The notes: generated by a model from the letters alone, not told the origin. DNA of 64,000 bases from Desulfovibrio sp. (GCA_022839785.1 JALHJW010000012.1:53328-117327), one strand, 5' to 3'. Positions 18,255-31,486 are shown, counted from the first letter of the stretch. Numbers and translations are program-made.

Positions 18255-19076
18255 ATGAGGAAATTCGTCAAGGTCATCGGTCTTGTGCTGATCTGCCTGT
18301 TCGTGGCTGGTCAGGCCTTTGCCCAGGACATCGAGCTGGCCAAGAAATCCCGTCTTGAGAAGATCCTGCAGCGCGGCGAGCTGCGCGTGGGCTTCGAGGC
18401 CGGATACGTGCCCTTCGAGATGACCGCCACGAGCGGCGACTTCGTCGGTTTCGACATCGACATGGCCAAGGAGATGGCCAAGGCCATGGGCGTCAAGTTC
18501 GTGCCGGTCAACACCGCCTGGGACGGCATCATCCCGGCCCTGACCACGGACAAGTTCGACATCATCATGTCCGGCATGACCATCACCCAGGAGCGCAACC
18601 TCAAGATCAACTTCGCCGACCCCTACATCGTGGTCGGCCAGACGATCCTCCTGGCCAAGAAGCACGAGGGCAAGGTCAAGTCCTACAAGGACCTGAACGA
18701 TCCCAAGTTCGTGGTCACCTCCAAGCTGGGCACCACGGGCGAGCAGGCCACCAAGCGCATGATCCCCAAGTGCACCTACAAGTCCTTCGAGACCGAGACC
18801 GAGGCCTTCCTGGAGGTCGTGAACGGCAAGGCCGACGCCTACGTCTACGACCTGCCCAACTGCGCCTTCCTCTACGACCAGCAGGGCAAGGGCAAGGTCG
18901 TCTTCCTGGACAAGCCCTTCACCTACGAGCCCCTGGCCTGGGCCATCAACAAGGGCGACCCGGACTTCCTGAACTGGCTGAACAACTTCCTGCGCCAGGT
19001 CCAGAACGACGGCCGCTACCAGGTCATGTACGACAAGTGGATCAAGAGCACGGCCTGGGCCAAGGACGTGCAGTAA
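18255..19076 (+). CDS. Polar amino-acid ABC transporter substrate-binding protein
   Basis: The 273-residue protein has a signal peptide (core VIGLVLICLFVAGQAFA) and the SBP_bac_3 fold: RGELRVGFEAGYVPFEM at the start of the mature chain, FVGFDIDMAKEMAKAMG, and MSGMTITQERNLKINFADPY, with the Arg that clamps the amino-acid carboxylate. GGAG lies 7 bases before the ATG. A strong intrinsic terminator follows, before the permease, so the binding protein should be made in excess. Substrate identity cannot be read beyond polar amino acid. Confidence 0.93.
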   Translation: MRKFVKVIGLVLICLFVAGQAFAQDIELAKKSRLEKILQRGELRVGFEAGYVPFEMTATSGDFVGFDIDMAKEMAKAMGVKFVPVNTAWDGIIPALTTDKFDIIMSGMTITQERNLKINFADPYIVVGQTILLAKKHEGKVKSYKDLNDPKFVVTSKLGTTGEQATKRMIPKCTYKSFETETEAFLEVVNGKADAYVYDLPNCAFLYDQQGKGKVVFLDKPFTYEPLAWAINKGDPDFLNWLNNFLRQVQNDGRYQVMYDKWIKSTAWAKDVQ

Positions 19077-19093
19077 CCGCTTCCGCCTGACCG

Positions 19094-19123
19094 GGAGGGG
19101 CCGCAGAGGCCCCTCCTTTTTTT
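19094..19123 (+). terminator. Intrinsic terminator between binding protein and permease
   Basis: GGAGGGGCC (19094-19102) and GGCCCCTCC (19108-19116) pair around loop GCAGA and are followed by seven T (19117-19123). It lies 17 bases after the binding-protein stop and 33 before the permease start. It probably gives partial termination within the operon, raising binding protein over membrane components. Confidence 0.85.
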
Positions 19124-19156
19124 CCGAATTTCGCAAAGGAACAGGTCCACGAAACG

Positions 19157-20154
19157 ATGAGCAGCGGTCGCAGACGGCACAGTCTGGCCTACGAGTTGTT
19201 CTGGAAGGCGGCCTTCGTGGTCAGCCTCATCGGCGTCTGCTGGATGCTCTACGCCGCGACGCAGAAGATCGACTACGTCTGGCGCTGGTACAGGGTGCCG
19301 CAATATTTCGTGTCCGAGCGGGTCATCGAGGTCAAATCCGGCATCCAGGGCGAGGTGGCGTCCATCGCGCCCGAGGGCGAGAACGTCTCGGTCGTGGTCG
19401 CGGGCGACGGCGAGGAGGAGACCCACCTCGTCCCGGCCAAGGGGCTGCGCGTCGGCAAGGGCGACGCCGTCTACCCCGGCGACGTGCTGGGCGGAGAGAA
19501 GAAGATCGTCCCCGGCATCCTCATCGAGGGCACCTGGCTGACCCTCTACGTCAGCGCGGTGTCCATCTTCTTCGGCATTATCCTGGGTCTGTTCACGGGC
19601 CTGTCGCGCCTCTCGGACAACCCCTTCCTGCGCTGGTGGTCCATCACCTACATCGAGCTGATCCGAGGCTCGCCGCTGCTCGTGCAGATCTACATCTGGT
19701 ATTTCGTGCTCGGCACGCTGATCAACAACCTGCTCAACAAGAGCGACCTGCCGCAGATTCCGACCCTGTGGTTCGGCATCGCCTCCATGGCCGTGTTCAC
19801 CGGCGCCTACGTGGCCGAGATCGTGCGCGCGGGCATCCAGTCCATCCACCGCGGCCAGAGCGAGGCGGCGCGCTCCCTGGGCATGAACGCCTACCAGTCC
19901 ATGCGGCACATCGTGCTGCCGCAGGCGTTCAGGCGCATCCTGCCGCCCCTGGCGGGCCAGTTCATCAGCCTGATCAAGGACTCCTCGCTGCTCGGCATCA
20001 TCGCCATCCGCGAGCTGACCAAGGCCACCCGCGAGGTCGTCACCGTGAGCCTGCAGCCCTTCGAGATCTTCTTCGTCTGCTCCCTGCTCTATCTGCTGCT
20101 GACCTTCGGGCTCTCGCTCCTCACCAACTATCTTGAACGGAAGCTCGTGCAGTC

Positions 20155-20158
<4 letters not shown>
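19157..20158 (+). CDS. Polar amino-acid ABC transporter permease with extra N-terminal periplasmic domain
   Basis: The 333-residue protein has a typical HisMQ/GlnP permease core from about residue 120. It includes the EIVRAGIQSIHRGQSEAARS coupling loop near 215-235 that contacts the ATPase. Unlike common family members of about 220 residues, it carries about 110 extra N-terminal residues. These are a membrane helix (about 18-36) and a soluble section with VIEVKSGIQGEVASIAPEG and VGKGDAVYPGDVLGG, which looks beta-rich. It overlaps the ATPase gene by four bases (ATGA). The extra domain would face the periplasm. Confidence 0.92.
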
Positions 20159-20886
<728 letters not shown>

Positions 20887-20893
20887 TGTGACG

Positions 20894-20925
20894 TCCGCAA
20901 AATACGCAACGCCGTATTTTGCGGA
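20894..20925. terminator. Inverted repeat after the amino-acid ABC operon
   Basis: TCCGCAAAATACG (20894-20906) and CGTATTTTGCGGA (20913-20925) form a perfect 13-bp stem with a six-base loop, eight bases after the ATPase stop. No T-run follows, so it may protect the 3' end or terminate weakly. Confidence 0.55.
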
Positions 20926-20941
20926 AGACCGCTGCGCCGAT

Positions 20942-21020
20942 GGCGGCGGAGCCGGGCGAATGCCCGGCTCGTGTGTCGCGTGTGCTCGTCGGAAATGATG
21001 TCGATCCTCTTCATGGACGC
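20942..21020 (-). repeat. Repeat family C, copy 1
   Basis: This 79-base element, read on the minus strand, matches the plus-strand element at 26610-26688 at 54 of 79 positions in an ungapped comparison counted by eye. The ends match best (GCGTCC at one end, CTCCGCCGCC at the other). Both contain the hairpin GAGCCGGGC-N4-GCCCGGCTC (here 20949-20970). It sits just past the 3' end of the first hybrid kinase gene. Confidence 0.7.
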
Positions 21021-21042
21021 GGCACTGGCGCTCCCCCCCCGG

Positions 21043-24318
<3,276 letters not shown>

Positions 24319-24481
24319 GCTCCTGGACCTTGGGCGATGCGTTCGGGATTGCTGGTGAAGGCGCTGTCCGGGACGGCCACGTCACGCCGCGCCCGGAAGG
24401 CCTGCGCCGCCGTGCGGCGCAAGAGCCCGTATCAGGCTATACCGGCAGCCATGGCGGATGTCCAGCCGCGGCCCCGGGCGT

Positions 24482-26527
24482 TCAGGCCCGGTCCAGGCAG
24501 TGGGCCTGCAGGGCCAGGGCCAGCCTGCCCTGGGTCACGGGCTTGGGCAGGTGGTCGTCCAGCCCGGCGGCCAGGAAACGGTCGCGGTCGCTCTGCATGG
24601 CGTAGGCGGTCAGGGCCAGCACCGGCACGTCCTGGGGCACGCCGGGCGCCAGACCCTGCCGGATCAGGCGCGTGGCCTCCAGGCCGTCCATGCCGGGCAT
24701 GTTGATGTCCATGAGCACCGCGTCCCAGGGACCGGGATTGGCGGCGCAGGCGGCCGCCAGCCGGTCGCCGTCCTCCACGAGCAGGACCTCGTGCCCGGCC
24801 TCGCGCAGCACGTCCTCCAGGTAGAGGCGCACCATCTCGTTGTCCTCCACCACCAGGACGCGCAGCCGCGGCAGATCGGAAAGGCGGATGACGTCCGGCC
24901 GCTGCCTGGCGCGCACCGCCTCGGGCCCCTCGGCCCGCCCCAGGTGCACGGTGAAGTTGAAGGCGCTGCCCTCGTCCAGGCGGCTCTCCACCCACAGGCT
25001 GCCGCCCATCTTCTCGGCGAGCTGCTTGGAGATGGCGAGCCCGAGCCCCGTGCCGCCGAGCTTGCCCGCGGCCGCGCCGATCTGGGAAAAACTTTTGAAG
25101 AGCAGGTGCTGCTTGTCGTCCGGGATGCCCATGCCGGTGTCGCGCACGCAGACTCGCAGCATGTGGCTCCCGGCCTCGGCGGGCTGGGCCGAGACGACCA
25201 CGTCGATGCGCCCCCGCTCCGTGAACTTGACCGCGTTGGAGAGCAGGTTGCGCAGGATCTGGGCGAAGCGCAGCGGGTCGCCGAACGCCCACTCGGGCAC
25301 GCCGCAGCCGATCTCCACGGACATGGCCAAGCCCTTTTCCCGCGCCAGGTGCAGGAACGGCCCGGCCTGCTCGTGCACGGTTTCGCGCACCTCGAAGGAC
25401 TTGGGCAGGATCTCCAGCCGCCCGGCCTCGATCTTGGACAGGTCGAGGATGTCGTCCACCAGTTCGAGCAGGGTGCGGCCCGAGGCCCCGAGCATGCCCA
25501 GGTACTGCCGCCGGGTCTGGGCGTCCGCGGTCTTGGCCGCCAGTTCGGCCATGGCCAGGATGCCCGCGATGGGGGTGCGCAGCTCGTGGCTCATGCGCGC
25601 CAGAAAGTCGGACTTCACCCGGCTGGCCTCCTCGGCCGCGGCCCTGGCCCGCACCAGGGCCTCCTCCATGCGCTTGCGTTCGGAGACGTCCACGAACATG
25701 AGCTGCACGATGTTCTCGCCGATGAGCGTGGCCGAGACGTCCGCGGTCATCCAGCCGCCCGTGCCGCGCCTGAGCACGCGCTCGATGCGCACCGTCTCCC
25801 CGGCCAGCACGGCGTCGAAGCGCACGGCCGCGCTGCGGCGGCTCTCGGGATGGATGAGGTCCTCGTAGCGGCGGCCCGCCAAGTCCGACGGGGCGTAGCC
25901 CAGCAGCTCCAGGGCGCGCGGGTTGGCCTCGCGGATGGTCATGTTGCGGTCCATCAGCAGCACGCCCTCGGCCCCGCGCTCGAACAGCATGCGGTAGCGG
26001 CGCTCGGACTCGGTGAGGGCGTCCAGGGCCAGCTTGCGCTCGGTGATGTCGCGCGAGTGGACGATGACCCCGGCCACGCTGCCGTCCTGCTCGATGTACG
26101 GGCGGTAGGTCACGGCGCGGTAGGTGCGCCCGGAGGCGGGATGGGAGAACCAGTGCTCGAAGTGGACCTCCTCCCCGGACAGGCACTGGTCCAGCTTCGG
26201 CTTGGCCGTGGAGAGGAACGTCTCCTCGCCGAAAAGCTCGGCCACGGTCCGCCCCTCGATGCGCCTGCGCGGCCGCCCGAAGGCCCGTACATAGGCCTCG
26301 TTGACCGCGCGGTAGCGGTACTCGCGGTCGATGAAGGACATCATGTCTCCCGAGGCCTGCAGCGTGGCGAGGTAGCGCGCCATGCCGCCCTGCCCCTCGC
26401 CGAGACGGCCGCGCAGTTCGGCGTTCTCCCGCTCCAGGCGGACGCAGCGCGCGGCGAGATCCTCGGTTCCGGCGTCCTTCATGCGTGGATTCCGTGTTGA
26501 CGGTGCGCGGCCGACATGAACAGCCAT
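24482..26527 (-). CDS. PAS hybrid sensor histidine kinase with C-terminal receiver
   Basis: The 681-residue protein has two PAS domains (about 45-165 and 175-290), HisKA with H314 in MSHELRTPIAG, HATPase with DTGMGIP and GGTGLGLAIS, and a receiver with D607 in VLMDINMPGMDG. There is no membrane segment and no HPt, so the neighbouring kinase's HPt at 21043-24318 could complete the relay (inference). The ATG at 26527 directly follows the stop of the exonuclease frame (TGAATG) and has GGAG ten bases upstream; an internal ATG at 26482 is possible. The 163-base gap to the next kinase is featureless. Confidence 0.94.
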   Translation of the reverse strand: MAVHVGRAPSTRNPRMKDAGTEDLAARCVRLERENAELRGRLGEGQGGMARYLATLQASGDMMSFIDREYRYRAVNEAYVRAFGRPRRRIEGRTVAELFGEETFLSTAKPKLDQCLSGEEVHFEHWFSHPASGRTYRAVTYRPYIEQDGSVAGVIVHSRDITERKLALDALTESERRYRMLFERGAEGVLLMDRNMTIREANPRALELLGYAPSDLAGRRYEDLIHPESRRSAAVRFDAVLAGETVRIERVLRRGTGGWMTADVSATLIGENIVQLMFVDVSERKRMEEALVRARAAAEEASRVKSDFLARMSHELRTPIAGILAMAELAAKTADAQTRRQYLGMLGASGRTLLELVDDILDLSKIEAGRLEILPKSFEVRETVHEQAGPFLHLAREKGLAMSVEIGCGVPEWAFGDPLRFAQILRNLLSNAVKFTERGRIDVVVSAQPAEAGSHMLRVCVRDTGMGIPDDKQHLLFKSFSQIGAAAGKLGGTGLGLAISKQLAEKMGGSLWVESRLDEGSAFNFTVHLGRAEGPEAVRARQRPDVIRLSDLPRLRVLVVEDNEMVRLYLEDVLREAGHEVLLVEDGDRLAAACAANPGPWDAVLMDINMPGMDGLEATRLIRQGLAPGVPQDVPVLALTAYAMQSDRDRFLAAGLDDHLPKPVTQGRLALALQAHCLDRA

Positions 26528-27424
26528 TCAAAAATAGCTCCAAAGCCCGGCCATGTCAAAATCCGCCCCGGCCCGCGCAGCGCCCCGCGCCCGCATGCCT
26601 CCTCGTGTCGCGTCCACGAAAAGAGCCGATACATTTCGTGATGCTTTCCTGCGACACGTGAGCCGGGCGAATGCCCGGCTCCGCCGCCGTTGGCGGCGTG
26701 AGCGAGCCGCCTCGAAGAGGTCGCGCAGGGTCTCGATGCCCCCGTCCTTCAGCTTCCGTACGAGGTAGAGGAAGAGGTAGGCGGTCTGCATGGCGTCGCC
26801 CAGGGCGTTGTGCGCGGGGAAACGGGGCAGGCCGAATTCGGCGGCGAGGTCGGCGAGGCCGTAGGAGACCTTGAGGTCGTAGCGATCGTAGTAGTTCTCC
26901 CACTGCTCGGCGCGGTGGATCTGGGCCATGCGCATGGTGTCCAGGCAGGGATTGCGCAGGCTTCCGCCCAGGCATTCGCGGCAGGCGTTGTTCAAAAAGC
27001 TCATGTCCAGGCCGACGTTGTGCCCCACCACGAGGGTCCCGTTGAGAAACTCCACGAAGCCGGGCAGGACCTCGGCGAGGTCGGCGGCGTCCTGGACCTG
27101 CGAGGGGGTGATGCGGTGGATGAGGGTGGAGGTCTTGGGCATGGCCCGGCGCGGCTTCACGAGCCGGGAGAAGGTCTGGTCCGGCCGGATGGAGAGCCCT
27201 TCCAGCCGCACCGCGCCGATGGAGACGATCTCGTCCCGGTCGGGGTCCAGGCCGGTCAGCTCCGTGTCCAGGACCGTGAAGCGGCATTCGGCCAGCGGCC
27301 TGTCGTGGTCCACGTGGCGGAAGGCCTCGCGGCCCGCGGCCAACAGGGGGTGCGGCGGCGTCCGGGAAAGGGGCCGCAGGCCGGGGGGCAGGAGCCCGCG
27401 CAGGGCGTCGAAAAGTCCGGACAT
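26528..27424 (-). CDS. DnaQ-like 3'-5' exonuclease with repeat-derived C-terminal tail
   Basis: The 298-residue protein has the DEDDh exonuclease set: D53 and E55 in VLDTELTGLD, D140 in HNVGLDMSFL, and H205 and D210 in AHNALGDAMQT. It resembles proofreading epsilon-type exonucleases found next to CBS/DUF294 proteins. AAGGAGG lies 6 bases before the ATG at 27424. The domain ends near residue 240. The remaining 55 or so residues are Arg-rich and low in secondary-structure character, and residues 246-272 are encoded by repeat C copy 2, so the tail seems to be an accidental extension. The stop abuts the kinase ATG. It starts 20 bases after the DUF294 gene. Confidence 0.9.
   Translation of the reverse strand: MSGLFDALRGLLPPGLRPLSRTPPHPLLAAGREAFRHVDHDRPLAECRFTVLDTELTGLDPDRDEIVSIGAVRLEGLSIRPDQTFSRLVKPRRAMPKTSTLIHRITPSQVQDAADLAEVLPGFVEFLNGTLVVGHNVGLDMSFLNNACRECLGGSLRNPCLDTMRMAQIHRAEQWENYYDRYDLKVSYGLADLAAEFGLPRFPAHNALGDAMQTAYLFLYLVRKLKDGGIETLRDLFEAARSRRQRRRSRAFARLTCRRKASRNVSALFVDATRGGMRARGAARAGADFDMAGLWSYF
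26610..26688 (+). repeat. Repeat family C, copy 2, inside the exonuclease 3' end
   Basis: Inverted partner of 20942-21020, with the hairpin GAGCCGGGC-N4-GCCCGGCTC at 26660-26681. It lies within the coding frame of the DnaQ-like gene, where it appears to have replaced the original stop and added a tail. The two copies bracket both hybrid kinase genes. Confidence 0.7.
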
Positions 27425-27444
27425 GGCCGCCTCCTTCGTTCGCC

Positions 27445-29376
27445 TCAGCCCTGGATGTGGAATTCCTCGCGCACCAGGGATTGCAGCGCGCCCACGAGGC
27501 CGAAGGCCTCCTTGAGGGTGCGCTTCTCCAGTTCGGTGAGGTCCGCCGGGGCGATGAAATTGTCGGGCGCGCGACCGGCCTCCATGAGCCGGAGCTGGTG
27601 CACCAGCCTGATCTGGGAGAGGAACTCGAAGGCCTCGGCGGCCTCGGCGTGCAGCTGTTCCGACATCAGCCCGGCGGCGCGCGCGACCTTGAGCCGCTCC
27701 AGGGTGTTGCACTCGACCGAGCCCGCGCGCAGGGCCAGAAGCCGGGCCACGTCCACGAAGGGCATGATGCCGCGGCCCTTGAGATCCAGCCGGTCCTTGT
27801 GCTCGCCGCTCTTCTCCACCACGAAGCCCTTGAAGAAGGAGAGGGGCGGCCGGGCGCGCAGGCAGTCGCGGGCCAAAAAGCCCAGGAAGACCTCGTTCTT
27901 CGAGGCCAGACGCACGGCCTCGGCCTTGAGCCGCTCGCCCAGTTCGGCGAAGCCGAAGCCGGGCCGGATGTCGAAGAAGATGGTGGCGTGCAGCACCTGC
28001 TCGGGCTCCGGCGCGGTGACGATGCGGCGGAAGAAGTCGGCCCATCCGGCCTCGTTCATGTTCCAGCGGGGGTTGGAGGCCATCATCTCGGCCGGACAGG
28101 GCGGATAGCCGCAGCGCACGAGATGGTTGATGGCGGCCCGGCCGAAGTTCAGGAAATAGTCCTGCGCGTGTTTGAGCGCCTCGGGTTCGGGCGGCCGGCC
28201 GGGGAGCCTGCCCTCGGGCGGACGGTAGACCAGGGCGTTGTCCTGGTCCGTGCGGAAGGTCTGCTCGCGGCGGCCCTCGCTGCCCAGGAGCAGCCAGCAG
28301 AAGGGCGCGGGCGGGGGCCCCAGCTCCTCCTGGAGCAGGGTCAGGATGCGGTCGAGCAGGGCCTCGCCGAGCACGGCGATCATGCGGCCCACGCTGCCCG
28401 CCTTGGCCCCCTCCTCGATGAGCGGCCGGATGACCAGGGGAATCTTGCCCGAGAGGCCGTACAGGCCCTCGAAGGTGCGCTCGCGCTCGATCTCGCTGAA
28501 CAGGCCGAAGGGCGAGCGGCCCTGTAGGACCATGAGGTCGTGCGAGGTGATCACGCCGCTGATGCGCCCGCCCCGCTCCACGGCCAGGTGGTGGATCTGG
28601 TGCTTCATCATGGTCAGGAGGGCGTCGAAGCAGTCCGCGCCCTCGTGGATGGTCCTGACCGGCCCGGACATGATCTCGGCCACGGGCCAGTTGTAGTTCA
28701 GCCCCTGGGCCACGACCTTGTAGCGCAGGTCCTTGTCCGTGACGATGCCCGCGATGTCGCCCTTCTGGTCGCGGACGAGCAGCGAGCCCACGCCCTCCTC
28801 GGCCATGACCTCGGCGGCGCGGCGGATGTCCGTGCCCTGCTCCACGGTCACGGGGGCGCGGCGCACGGCCTCGCCCACGCGGGTGGCGAAGAGCGGCAGG
28901 CTCGATTCGGAACGCGGCGGAACCCTGCGCCGCCGCAGCTCCCCGAAGGCGCGAGAGACGTAGGTGTCGGAGAAGGCCTTCAGGAAGTACTGGGCCACGG
29001 CGGGCTGGGTCTCGACGAGGCCTCGGAAGACCTCCACGGGCATGCGGAAAGCGAAGGTGTCCTCCACGGTCTCGGCCGTGAGGCCCGCGGGGCCGCCGCG
29101 CACGGCCGAGAGCACGCCCACGGCCGCGCCGGGGCCGCGGAAGTCCGCCAGGGTCTCGCCGCCCTCCTCGTCCGTGAGAAAGAGCTTCACCGCGCCGGTC
29201 TGGATGAGCAGCACGTCCTTCGGCACGGTCTCGCCGCGCGCGAGCAGCCGCGTCCCGGCCGGAAAGAAGTCGATGCCGCAGGCCTTGGCGGCGCGGGCTA
29301 GGACCTCGGCGGGCAGCTCCGAGAACGGCAGGGTGGCCTTCAGGAAATCCTCGATCACCGTGGCGTCGTGGTTCAC
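27445..29376 (-). CDS. cNMP-binding, CBS-pair and DUF294 nucleotidyltransferase-like protein
   Basis: The 643-residue protein starts with a cyclic-nucleotide-binding fold (about 10-130), then a CBS pair (about 165-290). A DUF294 nucleotidyltransferase-like domain follows, with LGSEGRREQTFRTDQDNAL near residue 365, and then the DUF294 C-terminal helical region. The Gly-Ser and Asp-x-Asp spacing matches GlnD-type transferases. The GTG at 29376 has GGAGAG five bases upstream. In many bacteria this family sits with SSS acetate-type symporters, as here, and with a DnaQ-like exonuclease; the unit is thought to sense nucleotides and control the symporter, though its chemistry is unproven. Confidence 0.92.
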   Translation of the reverse strand: MNHDATVIEDFLKATLPFSELPAEVLARAAKACGIDFFPAGTRLLARGETVPKDVLLIQTGAVKLFLTDEEGGETLADFRGPGAAVGVLSAVRGGPAGLTAETVEDTFAFRMPVEVFRGLVETQPAVAQYFLKAFSDTYVSRAFGELRRRRVPPRSESSLPLFATRVGEAVRRAPVTVEQGTDIRRAAEVMAEEGVGSLLVRDQKGDIAGIVTDKDLRYKVVAQGLNYNWPVAEIMSGPVRTIHEGADCFDALLTMMKHQIHHLAVERGGRISGVITSHDLMVLQGRSPFGLFSEIERERTFEGLYGLSGKIPLVIRPLIEEGAKAGSVGRMIAVLGEALLDRILTLLQEELGPPPAPFCWLLLGSEGRREQTFRTDQDNALVYRPPEGRLPGRPPEPEALKHAQDYFLNFGRAAINHLVRCGYPPCPAEMMASNPRWNMNEAGWADFFRRIVTAPEPEQVLHATIFFDIRPGFGFAELGERLKAEAVRLASKNEVFLGFLARDCLRARPPLSFFKGFVVEKSGEHKDRLDLKGRGIMPFVDVARLLALRAGSVECNTLERLKVARAAGLMSEQLHAEAAEAFEFLSQIRLVHQLRLMEAGRAPDNFIAPADLTELEKRTLKEAFGLVGALQSLVREEFHIQG

Positions 29377-29393
29377 TGTCTCTCCGCGCGTTT

Positions 29394-29426
29394 GCCCCCC
29401 GGGGCCGGTGGTCCGGCCCGGGGGGC
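29394..29426. terminator. Strong hairpin between symporter and DUF294 genes
   Basis: GCCCCCCGGGGCCGG (29394-29408) pairs with CCGGCCCGGGGGGC (29413-29426), one bulge, loop TGGT, in the 78-base gap after the symporter stop. No T-run follows on the minus strand, so it may attenuate or stabilise rather than fully terminate. A smaller CCGCC-AACGGCGG hairpin lies next to it. Confidence 0.5.
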
Positions 29427-29454
29427 GTTTCCGCCAACGGCGGCCGACGGGCCG

Positions 29455-31230
29455 CTAGTGGTCCACGGCCGCGCCCGCGCCCTTGGGGATGCGCACGGAC
29501 TCGACCATGTCCTGGATCTCCTGCGGCGGGGGCGGGGTCATGGCCGAGACCAGGAAGGTCACGGCGAAGTTGATGACCATGCCCACCGCGCCGATGCCCT
29601 CGGGGGTGATGTCCCACAGCCAGGGCTTCATGCCCATGAACTTGGTCTGCACGATGTAGAGCATGGTGAAGCCGATGCCCGCCACCATGCCCGCGATGGC
29701 CCCCTCGCGGTTGACGCGCTTGGAGAAGATGCCGAGCACCAGGATGGGGAAGAAGCTCGACGCCGCGAGGCCGAAGGCCAGGGCCACCACCTGGGCCACG
29801 AAGCCCGGGGGGTTGATGCCGAAATACCCGGCCGCGAGCACGGCCAGGCCGATCATCACGCGGCCGAGCAGCAGGCGTTGCTTCTCCGAGGCCTTGCGGT
29901 TGACGATGCGGTAGTAGAGGTCGTGCGAGATGGAGCTGGCGATGACCAGCAGGAGGCCCGATGCCGTGGAGAGCGCGGCGGCCAGGCCGCCCGCGGCCAC
30001 CAGGGCCACCACCCAGTTGGGCAGGTTCGCGATCTGCGGGTTGGCCAGCACCATGATGTCGTTGTCCACGTAAAGCTCGTTGGGCGAGTTCGTGGGCGCG
30101 TTCTTGAGCAGGGGCTCGCCGTGCGGGCCGGTCTGGCCGCTGAACTGCAGCTTGCCCGTGAAGGCCGCGCCTGCGCGGTACTGGATCATGCCGTCGCCGT
30201 TCTTGTCCAGCCAGGCGATGAGGCCGGTCTTCTCCCAGTCCTTGAACCACTGCGGCGCGGCCGCATAGGGCTTGTCGTTCAGGGTGTCGACCATGTTGTA
30301 GCGCGCGAAGCCCGCCACGGCCGGAGCGGTGGTGTAGAGCAGGGCGATGAAGAGCAGGGCGTAGCCCGCGGAGAGGCGCGCGGCGCGCACCGTGGGCACG
30401 GTGTAGAAGCGTACGATGACGTGCGGCAGCCCGGCCGTGCCGACCATCAGGGCCAGGGTGATACAGAGCACGTCGAGCATGGGCTTCTGGCCCGGGCCGT
30501 AGGCCGCGGTGTAGGCCGCGAAGCCGAGGTCCTGGTTGATGGCGTCCAGGGTCTCCAGAAGGAAGCGGCCGCCGTACGTGCCGCCCTCGATGGTCCCGCC
30601 GAAGCCGAGCTGCGGGACGGGGTTGCCCGTGATCTTCATGGAGATGGCCACGGCCGGGATGGTGAAGGCCACGATGAGCACCACGTACTGGGCCACCTGG
30701 GTCCAGGTGATGCCCTTCATGCCGCCCAGGCCCGCATAGAGGAAGACGATGCACATGCCGATGATCACGCCGGTGTTCACGTCCACTTCGAGGAAGCGCG
30801 AGAAGACGATGCCCACGCCGCGCATCTGCCCGGCCACGTAGGTCAGGGAGACGAAAATGGCGCAGATGAGGGCCACGATGCGCGCGGTCCGGGAATAGTA
30901 GCGGTCGCCCACGAAGTCCGGCACGGTGAATTTGCCGAACTTGCGCAGGTAGGGCGCGAGGAGCAGGGCCAGGAGCACGTAGCCGCCGGTCCAGCCCATG
31001 AGGTACACGCTGCCCTGAAAGCCGCCGAAGGAGATGATGCCTGCCATGGAGATGAAGGAGGCCGCGCTCATCCAGTCCGCGCCGGTGGCCATGCCGTTGG
31101 CCAGGGGGGGCACGCCGCCTCCGGCCACGTAGAAGCCCTTGGTGTCCTTCACCCGGGAGGCCCAGGCGATGTACATGTACAGGCCGAAGGACGCGCCGAC
31201 GATGATGTAGGTCCAGGTCAGGATGCTCAT
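29455..31230 (-). CDS. Sodium:solute symporter (SSS family, ActP-like)
   Basis: The 591-residue membrane protein has about 13 membrane segments and SSS marks: WMSAASFISMAGIISFGGF near residue 52, and a later KGITWTQVAQYVVLI segment. It resembles acetate/monocarboxylate symporters of the VC_2705 type, which come with a DUF4212 small subunit. That gene lies three bases upstream. A roughly 90-residue loop around 265-360 between membrane segments carries a DKNGDG motif like a calcium-binding EF-hand loop. Acetate or another short acid is the likely substrate (family inference). Confidence 0.92.
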   Translation of the reverse strand: MSILTWTYIIVGASFGLYMYIAWASRVKDTKGFYVAGGGVPPLANGMATGADWMSAASFISMAGIISFGGFQGSVYLMGWTGGYVLLALLLAPYLRKFGKFTVPDFVGDRYYSRTARIVALICAIFVSLTYVAGQMRGVGIVFSRFLEVDVNTGVIIGMCIVFLYAGLGGMKGITWTQVAQYVVLIVAFTIPAVAISMKITGNPVPQLGFGGTIEGGTYGGRFLLETLDAINQDLGFAAYTAAYGPGQKPMLDVLCITLALMVGTAGLPHVIVRFYTVPTVRAARLSAGYALLFIALLYTTAPAVAGFARYNMVDTLNDKPYAAAPQWFKDWEKTGLIAWLDKNGDGMIQYRAGAAFTGKLQFSGQTGPHGEPLLKNAPTNSPNELYVDNDIMVLANPQIANLPNWVVALVAAGGLAAALSTASGLLLVIASSISHDLYYRIVNRKASEKQRLLLGRVMIGLAVLAAGYFGINPPGFVAQVVALAFGLAASSFFPILVLGIFSKRVNREGAIAGMVAGIGFTMLYIVQTKFMGMKPWLWDITPEGIGAVGMVINFAVTFLVSAMTPPPPQEIQDMVESVRIPKGAGAAVDH

Positions 31231-31233
31231 GGC

Positions 31234-31485
31234 CTACTCCTCCACGTCGTATTCTTTGTCGAGTTTGCGCATGCGGGCCACGTAGACGAAGATCAGGATC
31301 ACGAAGGTGAAGATGGAGCCCTGCTGCGCGAACCAGAAGCCCAGGGGAAAGCCGCCCAGCCTGATGGCGTTGAGCTCGTTCACCAGAATGATGCCGAAGA
31401 CGTAGGAAACCAGGGCCCAGATGGCGAGAAGGACGACCATCAGCCTGAGATTCCTTTTCCAGTATTCCTGCAGATTCGGTTGCAT
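31234..31485 (-). CDS. DUF4212 small subunit of sodium:solute symporter
   Basis: The 83-residue protein has two membrane helices (about 15-37 and 47-68) and starts MQPNLQEYWKRNLRLM, typical of the DUF4212 subunits that precede ActP-like symporters. It ends three bases before the symporter start. Its own ATG comes one base after the stop of a 35-residue frame, implying a three-cistron message. Confidence 0.9.
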   Translation of the reverse strand: MQPNLQEYWKRNLRLMVVLLAIWALVSYVFGIILVNELNAIRLGGFPLGFWFAQQGSIFTFVILIFVYVARMRKLDKEYDVEE

Positions 31486-31486
31486 G

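Noticed and set aside
24330..24480. Small frames between the two hybrid kinases
   Set aside because: No ribosome-binding site or conserved pattern; likely shadows.
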